From assembly GCF_018263905.1 (NCBI RefSeq), contig NZ_JAAFZU010000055.1:491818-555817 (forward strand): a stretch of 64,000 bases of DNA. Reading direction: 5' to 3'. The stretch comes from Loktanella sp. SALINAS62. Lineage in GTDB: Bacteria > Pseudomonadota > Alphaproteobacteria > Rhodobacterales > Rhodobacteraceae. Positions 36,519 through 46,265 of the stretch are shown here, one piece after another. Below the pieces are notes generated by a model. That model ran no database searches, had not been told where the DNA came from, and saw nothing but the letters and a program-made list of their open reading frames with translations. Every line of letters begins with the position of its first letter. Position 1 is the first letter of the stretch. The position numbers were made by a program, and so were the translations under genes.

Positions 36519-39500
36519 ATGCCGAAGCGCGACGATATCAAGTCCATCATGATCATCGGGGCCGGACCCATCATCATTGGTCAGGCCTGTGAATTCGACT
36601 ACTCCGGGGCGCAGGCTTGCAAGGCGCTGCGCGAAGAAGGCTACCGGGTCATTCTGGTCAATTCCAACCCAGCGACGATCATGACCGATCCGGGGATGGC
36701 CGACGCCACCTATATCGAACCGATCACGCCAGAGGTGGTCGCCAAGATCATTGCCAAGGAACGCCCCGACGCGCTGCTGCCGACGATGGGCGGCCAGACG
36801 GGTCTGAACACGGCATTGGCACTGGCCGACATGGGTGTGCTGGAAGAATACAACGTCGAACTGATCGGCGCCAAACGCGCCGCCATCGAAATGGCCGAAG
36901 ACCGCAAGCTGTTCCGCGAAGCGATGGACCGGCTGGGCATCGAAAACCCCAAAGCCACCATCGTCACGGCGCCCAAGGGCCCGAACGGTAAATTCGACAT
37001 CAAGGCCGGTGTGCAGGAAGCGGTCGAAGCCATCGAATACGTGGGCCTGCCCGCGATCATCCGGCCCGCCTTTACCCTTGGCGGCACCGGTGGCGGCGTG
37101 GCCTACAACCGCGACCAGTATGAATACTATTGCCGGACCGGCATGGAAGCGTCGCCAATGGCGCAGATCCTGATCGACGAAAGCCTGCTGGGCTGGAAAG
37201 AATTCGAGATGGAAGTGGTGCGCGACACCGCCGACAACGCCATCATCGTCTGTGCCATCGAAAACGTCGATCCGATGGGCGTACATACTGGTGACAGCAT
37301 TACGGTGGCACCGGCCCTGACGCTGACCGACAAGGAATACCAGATCATGCGGACGCACAGCATCAACGTGCTGCGCGAAATCGGGGTCGAAACCGGCGGG
37401 TCCAACGTGCAATGGGCCGTCAATCCGGACGACGGGCGCATGGTCGTCATCGAAATGAACCCCCGCGTGTCACGCTCGTCCGCACTTGCATCAAAGGCCA
37501 CGGGATTCCCGATTGCCAAGATCGCGGCGAAACTGGCCGTGGGGTATACGCTGGATGAATTGGACAACGACATCACCGGCGTCACGCCTGCGTCGTTCGA
37601 ACCGACCATCGACTATGTCGTGACCAAGATCCCGCGCTTTGCGTTTGAAAAATTCGCAGGGTCCGAACCCCTGCTGACGACTGCGATGAAATCCGTGGGT
37701 GAAGTCATGGCCATTGGCCGCACCATCCACGAATCCATGCAAAAGGCGCTGGCCAGCCTGGAAACAGGTCTGACCGGATTTGACGACATCACGATCCTCG
37801 GCGCACCCGACGCCACCGCCATCACCAAGGCGCTGGCCCGCCAGACGCCGGACCGGCTGCGCGTGATCGCACAGGCGATGCGGCACGGTCTGTCCAATGA
37901 CGACATTCAGGCGGTCACGCGGTTCGACCCGTGGTTCCTGGCACGCATCCGCGAAATCATCGATGCCGAAGCTGCGGTGATCGCAAACGGCCTGCCTGCA
38001 GATGCAAGCGGCCTGCGCAAACTGAAGATGATGGGCTTTACCGACGCGCGGCTGGCCACGCTGTCAGGCCAGCGCGAACAGGACGTGCGCCTGTCGCGGA
38101 CCCGCGCCGGTGTGACGGCGGTGTTCAAACGGATCGACACCTGTGCTGCCGAATTCGAAGCACAGACGCCCTATATGTATTCCACCTATGAATCCCCCAT
38201 GATGGGCGAGGTCGAAGACGAGGCGCGCCCGTCCGACCGTAAGAAAGTGGTGATCCTTGGCGGTGGCCCGAACCGGATCGGTCAGGGGATCGAATTCGAT
38301 TACTGCTGCTGTCATGCCTGCTATGCCCTGACCGATCAGGGTTATGAAACCATCATGATCAACTGCAACCCCGAAACCGTGTCGACCGACTATGACACGT
38401 CGGACAGGCTGTATTTCGAACCGCTGACGTTTGAACACGTGATGGAAATTCTGCGGGTCGAACAGGAAAACGGCACGCTGCACGGCGTCATCGTGCAGTT
38501 CGGCGGGCAGACCCCGCTAAAGCTTGCCAACGATCTGGAAGCCGCCGGAATCCCGATCCTTGGCACGTCGCCGGATGCGATTGATCTGGCCGAAGACCGC
38601 GAACGGTTTCAGGATCTCGTCAACCGGCTGGGTCTGAAACAGCCGATCAACGGCATCGCATCGACCGACGCGCAGGCGTTTGAAATTGCAAAGGACATCG
38701 GCTTTCCGCTGGTGATCCGTCCGTCCTATGTACTGGGTGGCCGGGCGATGGAAATCGTGCGCGATCAGGCGCAGCTGGAACGCTATATCACTGATGCGGT
38801 GGTTGTGTCGGGCGACAGTCCCGTCCTGCTGGACAGCTACCTGTCGGGCGCTGTCGAAGTGGACGTGGATTGCCTGTGTGACGGTGAAAACACCCATGTC
38901 GCGGGTATCATGCAGCACATCGAAGAAGCGGGCGTGCATTCCGGCGACAGCGCCTGTTCGCTGCCACCCTATTCGCTTTCGGATGCGATGATTGCGGAAA
39001 TCCGCAAGCAGACCGAAATGCTGGCAAAGGAATTGAAGGTCATCGGTCTGATGAACGTGCAATTTGCGGTCAAAAACGAAGAGGTCTACCTGATCGAGGT
39101 GAACCCCCGCGCATCCCGGACCGTGCCATTCGTGGCCAAGGCGACAGACAGCGCCATCGCATCCATCGCCGCACGGCTGATGGCGGGCGAACCGCTGTCG
39201 AACTTTCCGCTGCGCGCGCCCTACCCCGTCACCGAAAACCCGATGGACGTGCTGCCGTTGGGCGATGCGTTCACACTTGCCGATCCCAACACACCTTGGT
39301 TCAGTGTCAAGGAAGCGGTACTGCCGTTTGCGCGCTTTCCCGGCGTGGACACGATCCTTGGCCCAGAAATGCGGTCCACGGGCGAAGTCATGGGGTGGGA
39401 CCGGAACTTTGCCCGCGCATTCCTGAAGGCACAGATGGGTGCAGGCACGCATCTGCCAGAAGAAGGCCGGGTGTTCATGTCGATCCGCGACGACGACAAG

Positions 39501-39851
39501 ACCGACGCGATGGCGACAGCAGCACGCGGCCTGACCGATCTGGGCCTGACGATCGTCGCAACCCGTGGCACGGCGCTGTGGCTGACCGATCTGGGGATCA
39601 CCGCCGAAACCGTGAACAAGGTGTATGAAGGCGGGCGCACCATCGTGGACCGTCTCAAGGACAACGAAATCGCGCTGGTGCTGAACACCACGGAAGGCGC
39701 GCAAGCGGTCGAGGATTCACGCGAAATCCGTGCGGTCGCGCTGAACGACAAGATCCCGTATTTCACCACCGCCGCAGCCGCACAGGCCGCCGTGATGGCA
39801 ATGCAGGAGCGCGCGAATGGCGAAATAGAAGTCCGTAGCCTGCAAGGCTGA
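36519..39851 (+). CDS. carB: Carbamoyl-phosphate synthase large subunit
   Basis: The 1110-aa protein shows the duplicated ATP-grasp architecture: the N-half starts [20 protein letters not shown], and the second half begins [20 protein letters not shown] around residue 570. Both halves have the ATP-grasp signatures ([12 protein letters not shown] and [12 protein letters not shown]), and the C-terminus is an MGS-like allosteric domain. It makes carbamoyl phosphate from bicarbonate, ATP and ammonia delivered by CarA; carA is not within the window. It feeds both argF here and pyrimidine synthesis. At 1110 residues it is slightly longer than the enterobacterial protein. Confidence 0.97.
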   Translation: MPKRDDIKSIMIIGAGPIIIGQACEFDYSGAQACKALREEGYRVILVNSNPATIMTDPGMADATYIEPITPEVVAKIIAKERPDALLPTMGGQTGLNTALALADMGVLEEYNVELIGAKRAAIEMAEDRKLFREAMDRLGIENPKATIVTAPKGPNGKFDIKAGVQEAVEAIEYVGLPAIIRPAFTLGGTGGGVAYNRDQYEYYCRTGMEASPMAQILIDESLLGWKEFEMEVVRDTADNAIIVCAIENVDPMGVHTGDSITVAPALTLTDKEYQIMRTHSINVLREIGVETGGSNVQWAVNPDDGRMVVIEMNPRVSRSSALASKATGFPIAKIAAKLAVGYTLDELDNDITGVTPASFEPTIDYVVTKIPRFAFEKFAGSEPLLTTAMKSVGEVMAIGRTIHESMQKALASLETGLTGFDDITILGAPDATAITKALARQTPDRLRVIAQAMRHGLSNDDIQAVTRFDPWFLARIREIIDAEAAVIANGLPADASGLRKLKMMGFTDARLATLSGQREQDVRLSRTRAGVTAVFKRIDTCAAEFEAQTPYMYSTYESPMMGEVEDEARPSDRKKVVILGGGPNRIGQGIEFDYCCCHACYALTDQGYETIMINCNPETVSTDYDTSDRLYFEPLTFEHVMEILRVEQENGTLHGVIVQFGGQTPLKLANDLEAAGIPILGTSPDAIDLAEDRERFQDLVNRLGLKQPINGIASTDAQAFEIAKDIGFPLVIRPSYVLGGRAMEIVRDQAQLERYITDAVVVSGDSPVLLDSYLSGAVEVDVDCLCDGENTHVAGIMQHIEEAGVHSGDSACSLPPYSLSDAMIAEIRKQTEMLAKELKVIGLMNVQFAVKNEEVYLIEVNPRASRTVPFVAKATDSAIASIAARLMAGEPLSNFPLRAPYPVTENPMDVLPLGDAFTLADPNTPWFSVKEAVLPFARFPGVDTILGPEMRSTGEVMGWDRNFARAFLKAQMGAGTHLPEEGRVFMSIRDDDKTDAMATAARGLTDLGLTIVATRGTALWLTDLGITAETVNKVYEGGRTIVDRLKDNEIALVLNTTEGAQAVEDSREIRAVALNDKIPYFTTAAAAQAAVMAMQERANGEIEVRSLQG

Positions 39852-39873
39852 ACAGACGTGCGCCACATGTGTT

Positions 39874-39910
39874 ATGATGGGTCCAATCCATAGGGAAAGG
39901 ACCCATCATG
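39874..39910 (+). promoter_or_regulatory. Hairpin burying the ribosome-binding site and start codon of the downstream lipoprotein
   Basis: ATGATGGGTCC (39874-39884) and GGACCCATCAT (39899-39909) are perfect 11-bp complements with a 14-base loop. The right arm contains the GGA of the AAAGGA ribosome-binding site and the AT of the ATG at 39908. In mRNA this would block initiation until melted or displaced. There is no T-run, so it does not look like an ordinary carB terminator, although a DNA-level operator is an alternative reading. Confidence 0.6.
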
Positions 39911-40189
39911 CTTCGATTGCTACCCCTTGTCGTGATTGCGGCCTGCACGACGGCGGCCGCACCGCCACCTGCGGATTTACCGCTGTTCGGTGACGGATAC
40001 CGCGCGGATGGTGACCCATGCCGCCGCGTGGGTGAAAACGCTTATACCAACCAGTTTCTGGACGACGCAGCCGATCTGGTCGCCTGTCCGGCCGATATGG
40101 AAAATCTGGGCGTCTTTGCACTGGATACCGGCGCTGCAGAAGTCGACCGCGTGCCCGGCTACGTGCTGTATTCGGTGCCCGTGCGCTAA
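39908..40189 (+). CDS. Small lipoprotein, unknown function
   Basis: 93 aa. MLRLLPLVVIAACTTAAAPPP is a lipoprotein signal with lipobox IAAC (Cys 13). The mature part has two cysteines (DPCRRVGENAY and LVACPADM) that could pair, and motifs FGDGYRADGDPCRR and ENLGVFALDTGA. No known domain is recognised. The start codon and ribosome-binding site lie in the stem of a perfect hairpin, suggesting translational control. It ends three bases before the convergent GYF/DUF805 gene. Confidence 0.75.
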   Translation: MLRLLPLVVIAACTTAAAPPPADLPLFGDGYRADGDPCRRVGENAYTNQFLDDAADLVACPADMENLGVFALDTGAAEVDRVPGYVLYSVPVR

Positions 40190-40192
40190 CCC

Positions 40193-40792
40193 CTAGCCAA
40201 AGCGGTTGGGGTGTTCATCCGGCACCTGGCAATGCCAGTAGATCAGGACCAGCCAGCCGATGACGGGGACCAGCGCCAGCAGCAACCACCAGCCCGATTT
40301 ATCGATGTCGTGCAAGCGCCGCACACTTAAAGCGATGCTGGGGATCAGCGTCGCCAGTGACCAGATATTCCCCAGCACACCATAGTTTGCCCCAACATCA
40401 CCAAACAGCAGGGCGTCAACGACGCCAAGCACGACACCGATGATAATGCTGTCGAGGATCAGCCACCAGAACTCTCCCCGGTTGCTGCGCCCCTGAAAAT
40501 CGAAATACCGCCGAAAGAATTCGACAAGGGCGTCTTTCATCCCGCTTTTACGGCGATAATCGCGCCCGCCACTGTCATCCGACGGTACCGCAGGCCGGAC
40601 CACGCGTGCTGATGTCCCTACCCCATCGGACACACCCGGCACATGCAGGCGCGCGGGTTCCCAGTTTTCCATCGTATCGGTCCAGACCAGCGTATCCGGC
40701 CCGACAACCCCGGACCGCGTCAGCGCACCGAATTCAGATTCGTCGATCGGCCCGTGTTCCTGACCGTCGTTCACATAATACCACTGGGCCAT
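40193..40792 (-). CDS. GYF_2 + DUF805 membrane protein
   Basis: 199 aa. Residues 2-48 (QWYYVNDGQEHGPIDESEF ... LVWTDTMENW) are a GYF_2 domain, which in eukaryotic relatives binds proline-rich peptides. A polar linker follows. Residues ~85-190 are a DUF805 domain with YFDFQGRSNRGEFWW, four transmembrane helices and VRRLHDIDKSGWW. DUF805 proteins are inner-membrane proteins without a proven function. The ATG at 40792 gives the expected N-terminus of the GYF domain; upstream frame extension is not protein-like. Confidence 0.85.
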   Translation of the reverse strand: MAQWYYVNDGQEHGPIDESEFGALTRSGVVGPDTLVWTDTMENWEPARLHVPGVSDGVGTSARVVRPAVPSDDSGGRDYRRKSGMKDALVEFFRRYFDFQGRSNRGEFWWLILDSIIIGVVLGVVDALLFGDVGANYGVLGNIWSLATLIPSIALSVRRLHDIDKSGWWLLLALVPVIGWLVLIYWHCQVPDEHPNRFG

Positions 40793-40915
40793 CGGTGGGC
40801 CTCCTGTCTGTTTCACGGAAATTTGCGACGAAACGGGACGCAGTGTAAAGGGAGCTGTCTCTGGACACCGCCCTGTCCCGGCGGCAATATCCAGCACGCA
40901 TCGAAAGGTTCCGAC

Positions 40916-42034
40916 ATGCCCACAGCCGCCATCACAGGAAGCGGTGTCTTTACCCCGCCAGAAACGATCACCAACGCCGAACTGGTCGCCGCCTATAACG
41001 CCTATGCGGACCGCTGGAACGCTGGAAACGCCGATGCCATCGCTGCTGAAACAATCGTGGCCAAACCCTATTCGTCAGAAGACTTTATCGTAGCCGCATC
41101 GGGCATCGAAAGCCGCTACGTCATGGAAAAGGCAGGGATTCTGGACCCTGACCGTATGTATCCCCGGTTCCGCGCCCGCAGCGACGACGAACCGTCCATG
41201 ATGGCCGAAATCGCGCAGGACGCCATTGCAAAGGCGCTGGCGCAGGCAGGGCTCGACGGGTCGGACGTCGATCTGGTCATTTGTGCCGCATCCAATCTTG
41301 AACGCGCCTATCCCGCTGTCGCGGTCGAAATTCAGGATCTGATCGGCGCGGGCGGCTTTGCGTTCGACATGAACGTCGCCTGTTCGTCTGCAACATTCGG
41401 CATCCAACTGGCCGCTGACATGATCAAATCGGGGTCCGTCAGGGCAGCGGTTGTGGTGAACCCCGAAATCACCAGCGGCCACCACGAATGGCGCGACCGC
41501 GACTGTCATTTCATCTTTGGCGACGTTTGCACCGCAACCGTCCTGCAACCCGCAACAGATGCCAAGGGTGCGCATTTCCGCGTGCTTTCGACCCGCTGTG
41601 CAACGGAATTTTCCAACAACATTCGCAACAACGCGGGATTCCTGCGCCGCACACGCGACCAGATGGAAGACCGCCGCGACATGCAGTTCATGCAGAACGG
41701 CCGCAAGGTGTTCAAGGAAGTGCTGCCGCTGGTCAGCCAGCACATGGCCGATCACATGGCCGACGAAGGTCTGGTGGCGACGGATCTGAAACGGCTATGG
41801 CTGCATCAGGCGAACAAGACGATGAACGCCTATATCGGCAAAAAAGTGCTGGGCCGCGACCCCGAACCGGGGGAACAGCCCAATATCCTGCAAGATTACG
41901 CCAATACCTCGTCCGCGGGGTCGATCATCGCGTTTTCCCAATATTCCGACGATCTGGTCGCCGGCGACAAAGGCATCATCTGTTCGTTCGGCGCCGGGTA
42001 TTCCGTCGGTTCCGTCGTCGTGGAACGCGCCTGA
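40916..42034 (+). CDS. Beta-ketoacyl-ACP synthase III homologue, FabH2 type
   Basis: The 372-aa thiolase-fold enzyme has the KAS III catalytic triad: Cys156 in NVACSSATFG, His297 in LWLHQANKTMN and Asn330 in DYANTSSAGS. It is longer than FabH (~320 aa), with an N-terminal insertion (residues ~28-60) and the NNIRNNAGFLRR segment. This matches the Pseudomonas PA3286-like group that condenses medium-chain acyl-CoA with malonyl-ACP. The ATG at 40916 is the natural start. It is not in the usual plsX-fabH operon, consistent with an accessory role. Its stop abuts the AKR stop. Confidence 0.87.
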   Translation: MPTAAITGSGVFTPPETITNAELVAAYNAYADRWNAGNADAIAAETIVAKPYSSEDFIVAASGIESRYVMEKAGILDPDRMYPRFRARSDDEPSMMAEIAQDAIAKALAQAGLDGSDVDLVICAASNLERAYPAVAVEIQDLIGAGGFAFDMNVACSSATFGIQLAADMIKSGSVRAAVVVNPEITSGHHEWRDRDCHFIFGDVCTATVLQPATDAKGAHFRVLSTRCATEFSNNIRNNAGFLRRTRDQMEDRRDMQFMQNGRKVFKEVLPLVSQHMADHMADEGLVATDLKRLWLHQANKTMNAYIGKKVLGRDPEPGEQPNILQDYANTSSAGSIIAFSQYSDDLVAGDKGIICSFGAGYSVGSVVVERA

Positions 42035-42868
42035 TCAGCCCAGACCGTTGAACTGTTCGGGATCGGGGCCGGTGCGTTCACCGGTATCGAGCGTGGCGAT
42101 TGCCGTCAGATCATCGTCGGTCAGGTTGAAATCAAATATATCCATGTTGGCGCGCAGGTGGTCGGTTTTTGTCGACCGGCTGATCACGGCATTGCCGATA
42201 TCCAGATGCCAGCGCAGGATCACCTGCGCGGGTGTCTTGCCGGTGCGTTCTGCAATCTTGGTGATCGGGTCCGCGTCAAACGATCGGGCATTGCCCAGCG
42301 GCGACCAGCTTTGCGTAACGATATCACGGCTGTCGTTGACCTGTGCCAACTGGGCCTGTTGCAGCTTTGGGTTCACCTCGATCTGATTCAGGACGGGACG
42401 AACACCTGTTTCTGCGATGACGCGGTCAAGGTGGTCCTTTTGAAAATTCGACACGCCGATGGACCGGACCTGTCCATCCTCTTGTGCGGCAATCAGCGCC
42501 TTCCATGCGGCGACATAGGTATCCTGAGCCGGAAACGGCCAGTGCAAAAGCATCAGGTCCAACTGATCGACGCCGATCCGTTCAAGGCTGTCATCGACCG
42601 ACCGGCGCACGGCATCGTGGTCCATCCTGTCGTTCCAGACCTTTGACGTCAGGAACAGGTCTGTGCGAGGGATGCCGCTGTCGCGGATGCCCTGCCCCAT
42701 TTCGGTTTCGTTGTCGTACATCGCGGCACCGTCGATCATGCGGTAACCCATCTCTATCGCCTCTCGGACGACGCGGGGGCAGTCGTCACGGGATACCTGC
42801 CAGATGCCTAGACCGAATGCAGGAATGGCGTGACCGTCGTGAAAGGTCTGGGTGGGGATCGTTGTCAT
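42035..42868 (-). CDS. Aldo/keto reductase (2,5-diketo-D-gluconate reductase-like)
   Basis: The 277-aa TIM-barrel AKR has RMIDGAAMYDNETEMGQGI (catalytic Asp and Tyr), LTSKVWND (catalytic Lys), LMLLHWPFPAQDT (catalytic His), GVSNFQKDHLDRV and a C-terminal ISRSTKTDHLRANMDIF NADPH-binding segment. The IPTQTFHDGHAIPAFGLG start is typical of AKR5/DkgA-like enzymes that reduce aldehydes, methylglyoxal or diketogulonate. Stop codon abuts the KAS III stop exactly. Monocistronic. Confidence 0.9.
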   Translation of the reverse strand: MTTIPTQTFHDGHAIPAFGLGIWQVSRDDCPRVVREAIEMGYRMIDGAAMYDNETEMGQGIRDSGIPRTDLFLTSKVWNDRMDHDAVRRSVDDSLERIGVDQLDLMLLHWPFPAQDTYVAAWKALIAAQEDGQVRSIGVSNFQKDHLDRVIAETGVRPVLNQIEVNPKLQQAQLAQVNDSRDIVTQSWSPLGNARSFDADPITKIAERTGKTPAQVILRWHLDIGNAVISRSTKTDHLRANMDIFDFNLTDDDLTAIATLDTGERTGPDPEQFNGLG

Positions 42869-42977
42869 GGGATCGTCCTTTTGCGTTTACAGGGCAAAAC
42901 GGACCGTGGCGAAATCTGTTCCGTCCCGATGTTGCGAGGTCTTGCACATCTACGGACCCAGACGGTAGGCAAGCGCC

Positions 42978-43577
42978 ATGGCAAAGCTGTATTTCAATTA
43001 TTCCACAATGAACGCGGGCAAGTCGACCGTGTTGCTTCAGGCCAGCCATAACTACATCGAACGCGGGATGCAGACCTATTTGCTGACCGCGCGGCTGGAT
43101 ACCCGCGCGGGTCAGGGCCGCATCGCCAGCCGCATCGGGATCGGAGAGCCGGCAGACACCTTTGCCCCCGGTGAAAATCTGTTTTCAAAGATCGAACGTC
43201 GGCTCGCCAGCGGTCCATGCGCTTGCGTTTTCATCGACGAGGCCCAGTTTCTGGAAGACGAACAGGTCTGGCAACTGGCCCGCGCGGTGGACGATCTGGG
43301 CGTGCCGATCATGTGCTATGGGTTACGTGTCGATTTTCAGGGCCAGCTGTTTCCGGGATCGGCCACGTTGCTAGCGCTGGCCGACGATATGCGAGAGGTC
43401 CGCACGATCTGCCATTGCGGGCGCAAGGCCACGATGGTTGTCCGCAAGGATGCGTCGGGCCGTGTGTTGCGATCCGGTGATCAGGTGCAGGTCGGCGGCA
43501 ACGAACGCTATATCTCGCTTTGCCGTAAACATTGGCGCGCGGCGATGGATGATGCGGAACCCGATCGGCTGCTATAG
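42978..43577 (+). CDS. tdk: Thymidine kinase (type II)
   Basis: 199 aa. LYFNYSTMNAGKSTVLLQ is the P-loop, FIDEAQFLEDEQVWQLA the Walker B / substrate site, and YGLRVDFQGQLFPGS and GGNERYISLCRKHW the lasso/zinc region with TICHCGRKA. The type II fold is homotetrameric and is regulated by dTTP. It salvages thymidine to dTMP, in parallel to the de novo thyA-folA route 10 kb away. The ATG at 42978 follows GGCAAGCGCC, a weak ribosome-binding site. Confidence 0.95.
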   Translation: MAKLYFNYSTMNAGKSTVLLQASHNYIERGMQTYLLTARLDTRAGQGRIASRIGIGEPADTFAPGENLFSKIERRLASGPCACVFIDEAQFLEDEQVWQLARAVDDLGVPIMCYGLRVDFQGQLFPGSATLLALADDMREVRTICHCGRKATMVVRKDASGRVLRSGDQVQVGGNERYISLCRKHWRAAMDDAEPDRLL

Positions 43578-43607
43578 GATTTGCCGATGGACAAAGGATG
43601 ACATGCC

Positions 43608-44096
43608 ATGTCGGACGTGCAGCGCTATTCCCGAAAACATATGGTGTTGCATTGGGTGATCGCCCTCATGGTGCTGGCACAATTCGTTCTGGCCGATGGG
43701 ATGTCAGCCGCATTTGGCGCGCGGATGGAAACCGCAACCGGCGGGTGGACCACCGGTGCGATCGTGCACGCGGTTCTGGGCACCTCAATCGGGCTGTTGA
43801 TGCTGTGGCGGCTATGCATCCGCCTGACCACCCAGATCCCGCCGCCACCAACCGACGCCCCCGCAGTCATTCAAAAAATCAGCAGCGCGACCCATTGGGC
43901 TTTTTATGCCATCCTGATCGGGATGCCGATGGCGGGCGCGTTGGCGTGGTTTTATCAGGCAAGGATGATCGCGGATCTGCATGAAATCAGTGCCAAGGCG
44001 CTGGTCGTGCTGGTCGTGTTGCACATCTGCGGAAGCCTGTATCATCACCTGATCAAGGGCGACAGGCAGGTCATCCGCCGGATGATCCCCCGCTAA
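43608..44096 (+). CDS. Cytochrome b561-type membrane protein
   Basis: The 162-aa four-helix protein carries heme-ligand candidate histidines in RKHMVLHWVIALMV (helix 1), GAIVHAVLGTSIG (helix 2), ATHWAFYAILIGMP (helix 3) and LHICGSLYHHLIKGD (helix 4). This is the YodB/CybB pattern; CybB of E. coli transfers electrons from quinol to superoxide. The short length (no fused domain) agrees. It lies 30 bases after tdk and its stop is interleaved with the convergent hydroxyacid dehydrogenase in CTAA. Confidence 0.87.
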   Translation: MSDVQRYSRKHMVLHWVIALMVLAQFVLADGMSAAFGARMETATGGWTTGAIVHAVLGTSIGLLMLWRLCIRLTTQIPPPPTDAPAVIQKISSATHWAFYAILIGMPMAGALAWFYQARMIADLHEISAKALVVLVVLHICGSLYHHLIKGDRQVIRRMIPR

Positions 44097-45037
44097 AGCG
44101 CGTTGGGCGGGCGGTGCCCGTCATCCCATGCCATCAGGTTATCGACCGCCATCTGCCCCATGGCTTCGCGTACCTCCAGTGCGGCGGTGCCAAGGTGCGG
44201 CAACAAGACGGCGTTTTCCAGATCCAGCAGTTCCTGCGGCACCTGCGGTTCGTTTTCGTAGACATCCAGACCTGCCGTGATGCGCCCTGATTTCAGCGCA
44301 GCAATCAAAGAAGCCTCGTCCACCACGTCGCCCCGCGCGATATTCACGAAAACAGCGCCGTCGTTCAGTTGCGCCAATGCGTCAGCGTCAATCAGTTGGA
44401 CGTTGTCACCGCCGCCCGGCACCGCCACGACCACCACGTCGGACTGGTTCATCAACGCGCCCAGATCGGGGACCTGACGGGCGGGAAAATCGACCTCTTT
44501 TTCGGATCGGTTGAAATAGATCACCTTCATGTCGAAACCGAAATGGGCGCGGCGTGCGATGGCCTGACCGATACGCCCCATGCCGACGATCCCCAAACGT
44601 TTGCCGGTCAGATGCATGCCCAGCAGTTGCGTGGGTGTCCAGCCGGTCCATTCCCCGGACCGCACGAGGCGTTCACCTTCGCCCGCGCGACGCGCGGCCA
44701 TCAGCATCAATGTCAGCGCGATATCCGCAGTGGAATCGGTCACGGCACCGGGCGTATTCGACACGGTGACGCCCGCAACCTTTGCCGCGCGCACATCGAT
44801 GTGGTTATACCCCACCCCGAAATTGGCCAGCATCCGGCAGCGCAGATCAGGCGTGGCAAATGCCATGTCGCTGAACCCGTCCCCCAGCGTGCACATGATC
44901 GCGTCAAAGTCCTGCAGCGCGGCGGCGGCGTCTTGGACCGACAGCGGCCCTGCGTCGCGGGTGGTGACATCGAAACGGGCGCGTGCGGCGTCGATGGTTG
45001 CGTCGGGAAAGGGTTGGGTCAGCAACAGGCGTTTCAA
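44093..45037 (-). CDS. D-2-hydroxyacid dehydrogenase (glycerate/glyoxylate reductase-like)
   Basis: 314 aa. The Rossmann core KRLGIVGMGRIGQAIARRA and the catalytic residues in VNIARGDVVDEASL (Arg), DVYENEP (Glu) and LLPHLGTAALEVR (His) define the family. NNTPGAVTD-type and GWTPTQLLG regions resemble D-glycerate dehydrogenase/hydroxypyruvate reductase. I place the start at a TTG (45037) that overlaps the csaA TGA stop and begins the natural N-terminus KRLLLTQPFPDA; a longer frame upstream is inside csaA and not protein-like. The TTG and overlap suggest coupled, lower translation. Confidence 0.88.
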   Translation of the reverse strand: MKRLLLTQPFPDATIDAARARFDVTTRDAGPLSVQDAAAALQDFDAIMCTLGDGFSDMAFATPDLRCRMLANFGVGYNHIDVRAAKVAGVTVSNTPGAVTDSTADIALTLMLMAARRAGEGERLVRSGEWTGWTPTQLLGMHLTGKRLGIVGMGRIGQAIARRAHFGFDMKVIYFNRSEKEVDFPARQVPDLGALMNQSDVVVVAVPGGGDNVQLIDADALAQLNDGAVFVNIARGDVVDEASLIAALKSGRITAGLDVYENEPQVPQELLDLENAVLLPHLGTAALEVREAMGQMAVDNLMAWDDGHRPPNAL

Positions 45038-45375
45038 TGCAAGCGCCCCCCGACCGGGACATCCATATCGGGTGTGGCCAGCACGACCGCACCATCCGCG
45101 TCGGGAAAGCCGAGCACCAGAACCTCTGACATGAACTTGCCGATCTGGCGGGGCGGAAAATTGACGACGGCCATGACCTGCCTGCCGATCAGACCGTCGG
45201 GCGTATAATGCACCGTCAACTGGGCAGAGGTCTTGCGTTCCCCGATGTCGCCACCAAAGTCGATCCACAGTTTGATCGCGGGCTTGCGGGCTTCGGGATA
45301 GGGTTCGGCACGGACCACCCGACCGACACGCACGTCGACCTTCATGAAGTCGTCGAAATCAATCTGATCAGTCAC
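45034..45375 (-). CDS. csaA: CsaA-like tRNA-binding (OB-fold) protein
   Basis: 113 aa with the EMAP/tRNA-binding OB fold: IDFDDFMKVDVRVGRVV, PAIKLWIDFGGDIGERKTSA, VNFPPRQIGKFMSEVLVLGF. CsaA in Bacillus is linked to protein secretion and binds tRNA and unfolded protein; in other bacteria it is a small tRNA-binding chaperone. The start is a GTG at 45375 that overlaps the end of proC by eight bases. It is the middle gene of proC-csaA-hydroxyacid dehydrogenase. Confidence 0.85.
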   Translation of the reverse strand: MTDQIDFDDFMKVDVRVGRVVRAEPYPEARKPAIKLWIDFGGDIGERKTSAQLTVHYTPDGLIGRQVMAVVNFPPRQIGKFMSEVLVLGFPDADGAVVLATPDMDVPVGGRLH

Positions 45376-46183
45376 GCGACAATTCCTTGCTGCGGTCGGT
45401 GGCGGCGGCAACGGCACGCGCCAGCAGCGCCGGAAACCCACGTTCGGCGTCCATCAACACCTCGAGCGCGGCTTGTGTCGTGCCATTGGGAGAGGTCACG
45501 TTGCGGCGCAATTGCGCAGGGTCTTCGTCGGAATCCTCTGCCAGCTGACCAGCACCGCCGACGGTCGCCTTGGCCAGTTTTATGGCGATATCGTCGGGCA
45601 ACCCCTGCGCGACGCCAGCGGCAGCCAGCGTTTCGATCAAATGAAACACATACGCAGGACCCGATCCTGACACGCCTGTGACGGCGTCGATCTGCATCTC
45701 GTCATCCAGCCGGACGGTCTGGCCCACGGCGTTCATCAGCGTTTCGGCCAATGCCATATGGTCGTCGGTCGCGGCCCGGTTGCCCACCAGTGCACTGATC
45801 CCGCGTCCGATCGCCGACGGCGTGTTGGGCATGGTGCGCACGATGGGACTGTCCGCACCAAAGGCTGTTTCGAACCGCGCCAGCGGCGTGCCTGCCGCCA
45901 CCGATATGAACAGGGTCCTGCCCCCGCCAAGCGCCGCCATCGTGGGCAGCGCATCGCCCATCATCTGCGGTTTGACCGCGACCAGTGCCACAGCGGGCGC
46001 ATCGGGTGTGCCGTCGTTGATATGGCAACCTGTGGCCTGCACCCAGTCGCTGGGGTTGGGGTCAAGTATCCAGACAGAGCCCGCAGGCAGCCCGGATTTC
46101 AGCCAGCCGTCCAGCAGCGCCGATCCCATCTTGCCACAGCCCAGCAGCACAAGGCCGCGTTCGGCAACATCGTTCATATCCAT
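45368..46183 (-). CDS. proC: Pyrroline-5-carboxylate reductase
   Basis: 271 aa, with LVLLGCGKMGSALLDGWL (NAD(P) binding), AVKPQMM, VRTMPNTPSAIGRGISAL and the P5CR signature GVSGSGPAYVFHLIETL through NVTSPNGTTQAALEVL. It reduces pyrroline-5-carboxylate to proline, the last step of proline synthesis. It begins the unit continuing with csaA; the YbjN gene is 82 bases upstream on the same strand and may be part of the same transcript. Confidence 0.95.
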   Translation of the reverse strand: MDMNDVAERGLVLLGCGKMGSALLDGWLKSGLPAGSVWILDPNPSDWVQATGCHINDGTPDAPAVALVAVKPQMMGDALPTMAALGGGRTLFISVAAGTPLARFETAFGADSPIVRTMPNTPSAIGRGISALVGNRAATDDHMALAETLMNAVGQTVRLDDEMQIDAVTGVSGSGPAYVFHLIETLAAAGVAQGLPDDIAIKLAKATVGGAGQLAEDSDEDPAQLRRNVTSPNGTTQAALEVLMDAERGFPALLARAVAAATDRSKELSRD

Positions 46184-46265
46184 GTAAAATACCCCGTTTG
46201 CGTCTTTTGCCAGACGCTACGCCCCGGCCCCGATGGGTGCAAGCAAGTGCCGCCGCGTCAGATGA

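Noticed and set aside
38517-39704. A 395-codon frame antisense to carB
   Set aside because: Shadow frame; carB is complete on the plus strand over the whole interval.
45038-45268. N-terminal extension of the D-hydroxyacid dehydrogenase
   Set aside because: It lies antisense-free but entirely inside csaA in another frame and is Arg/Gly-rich, unlike any N-domain.
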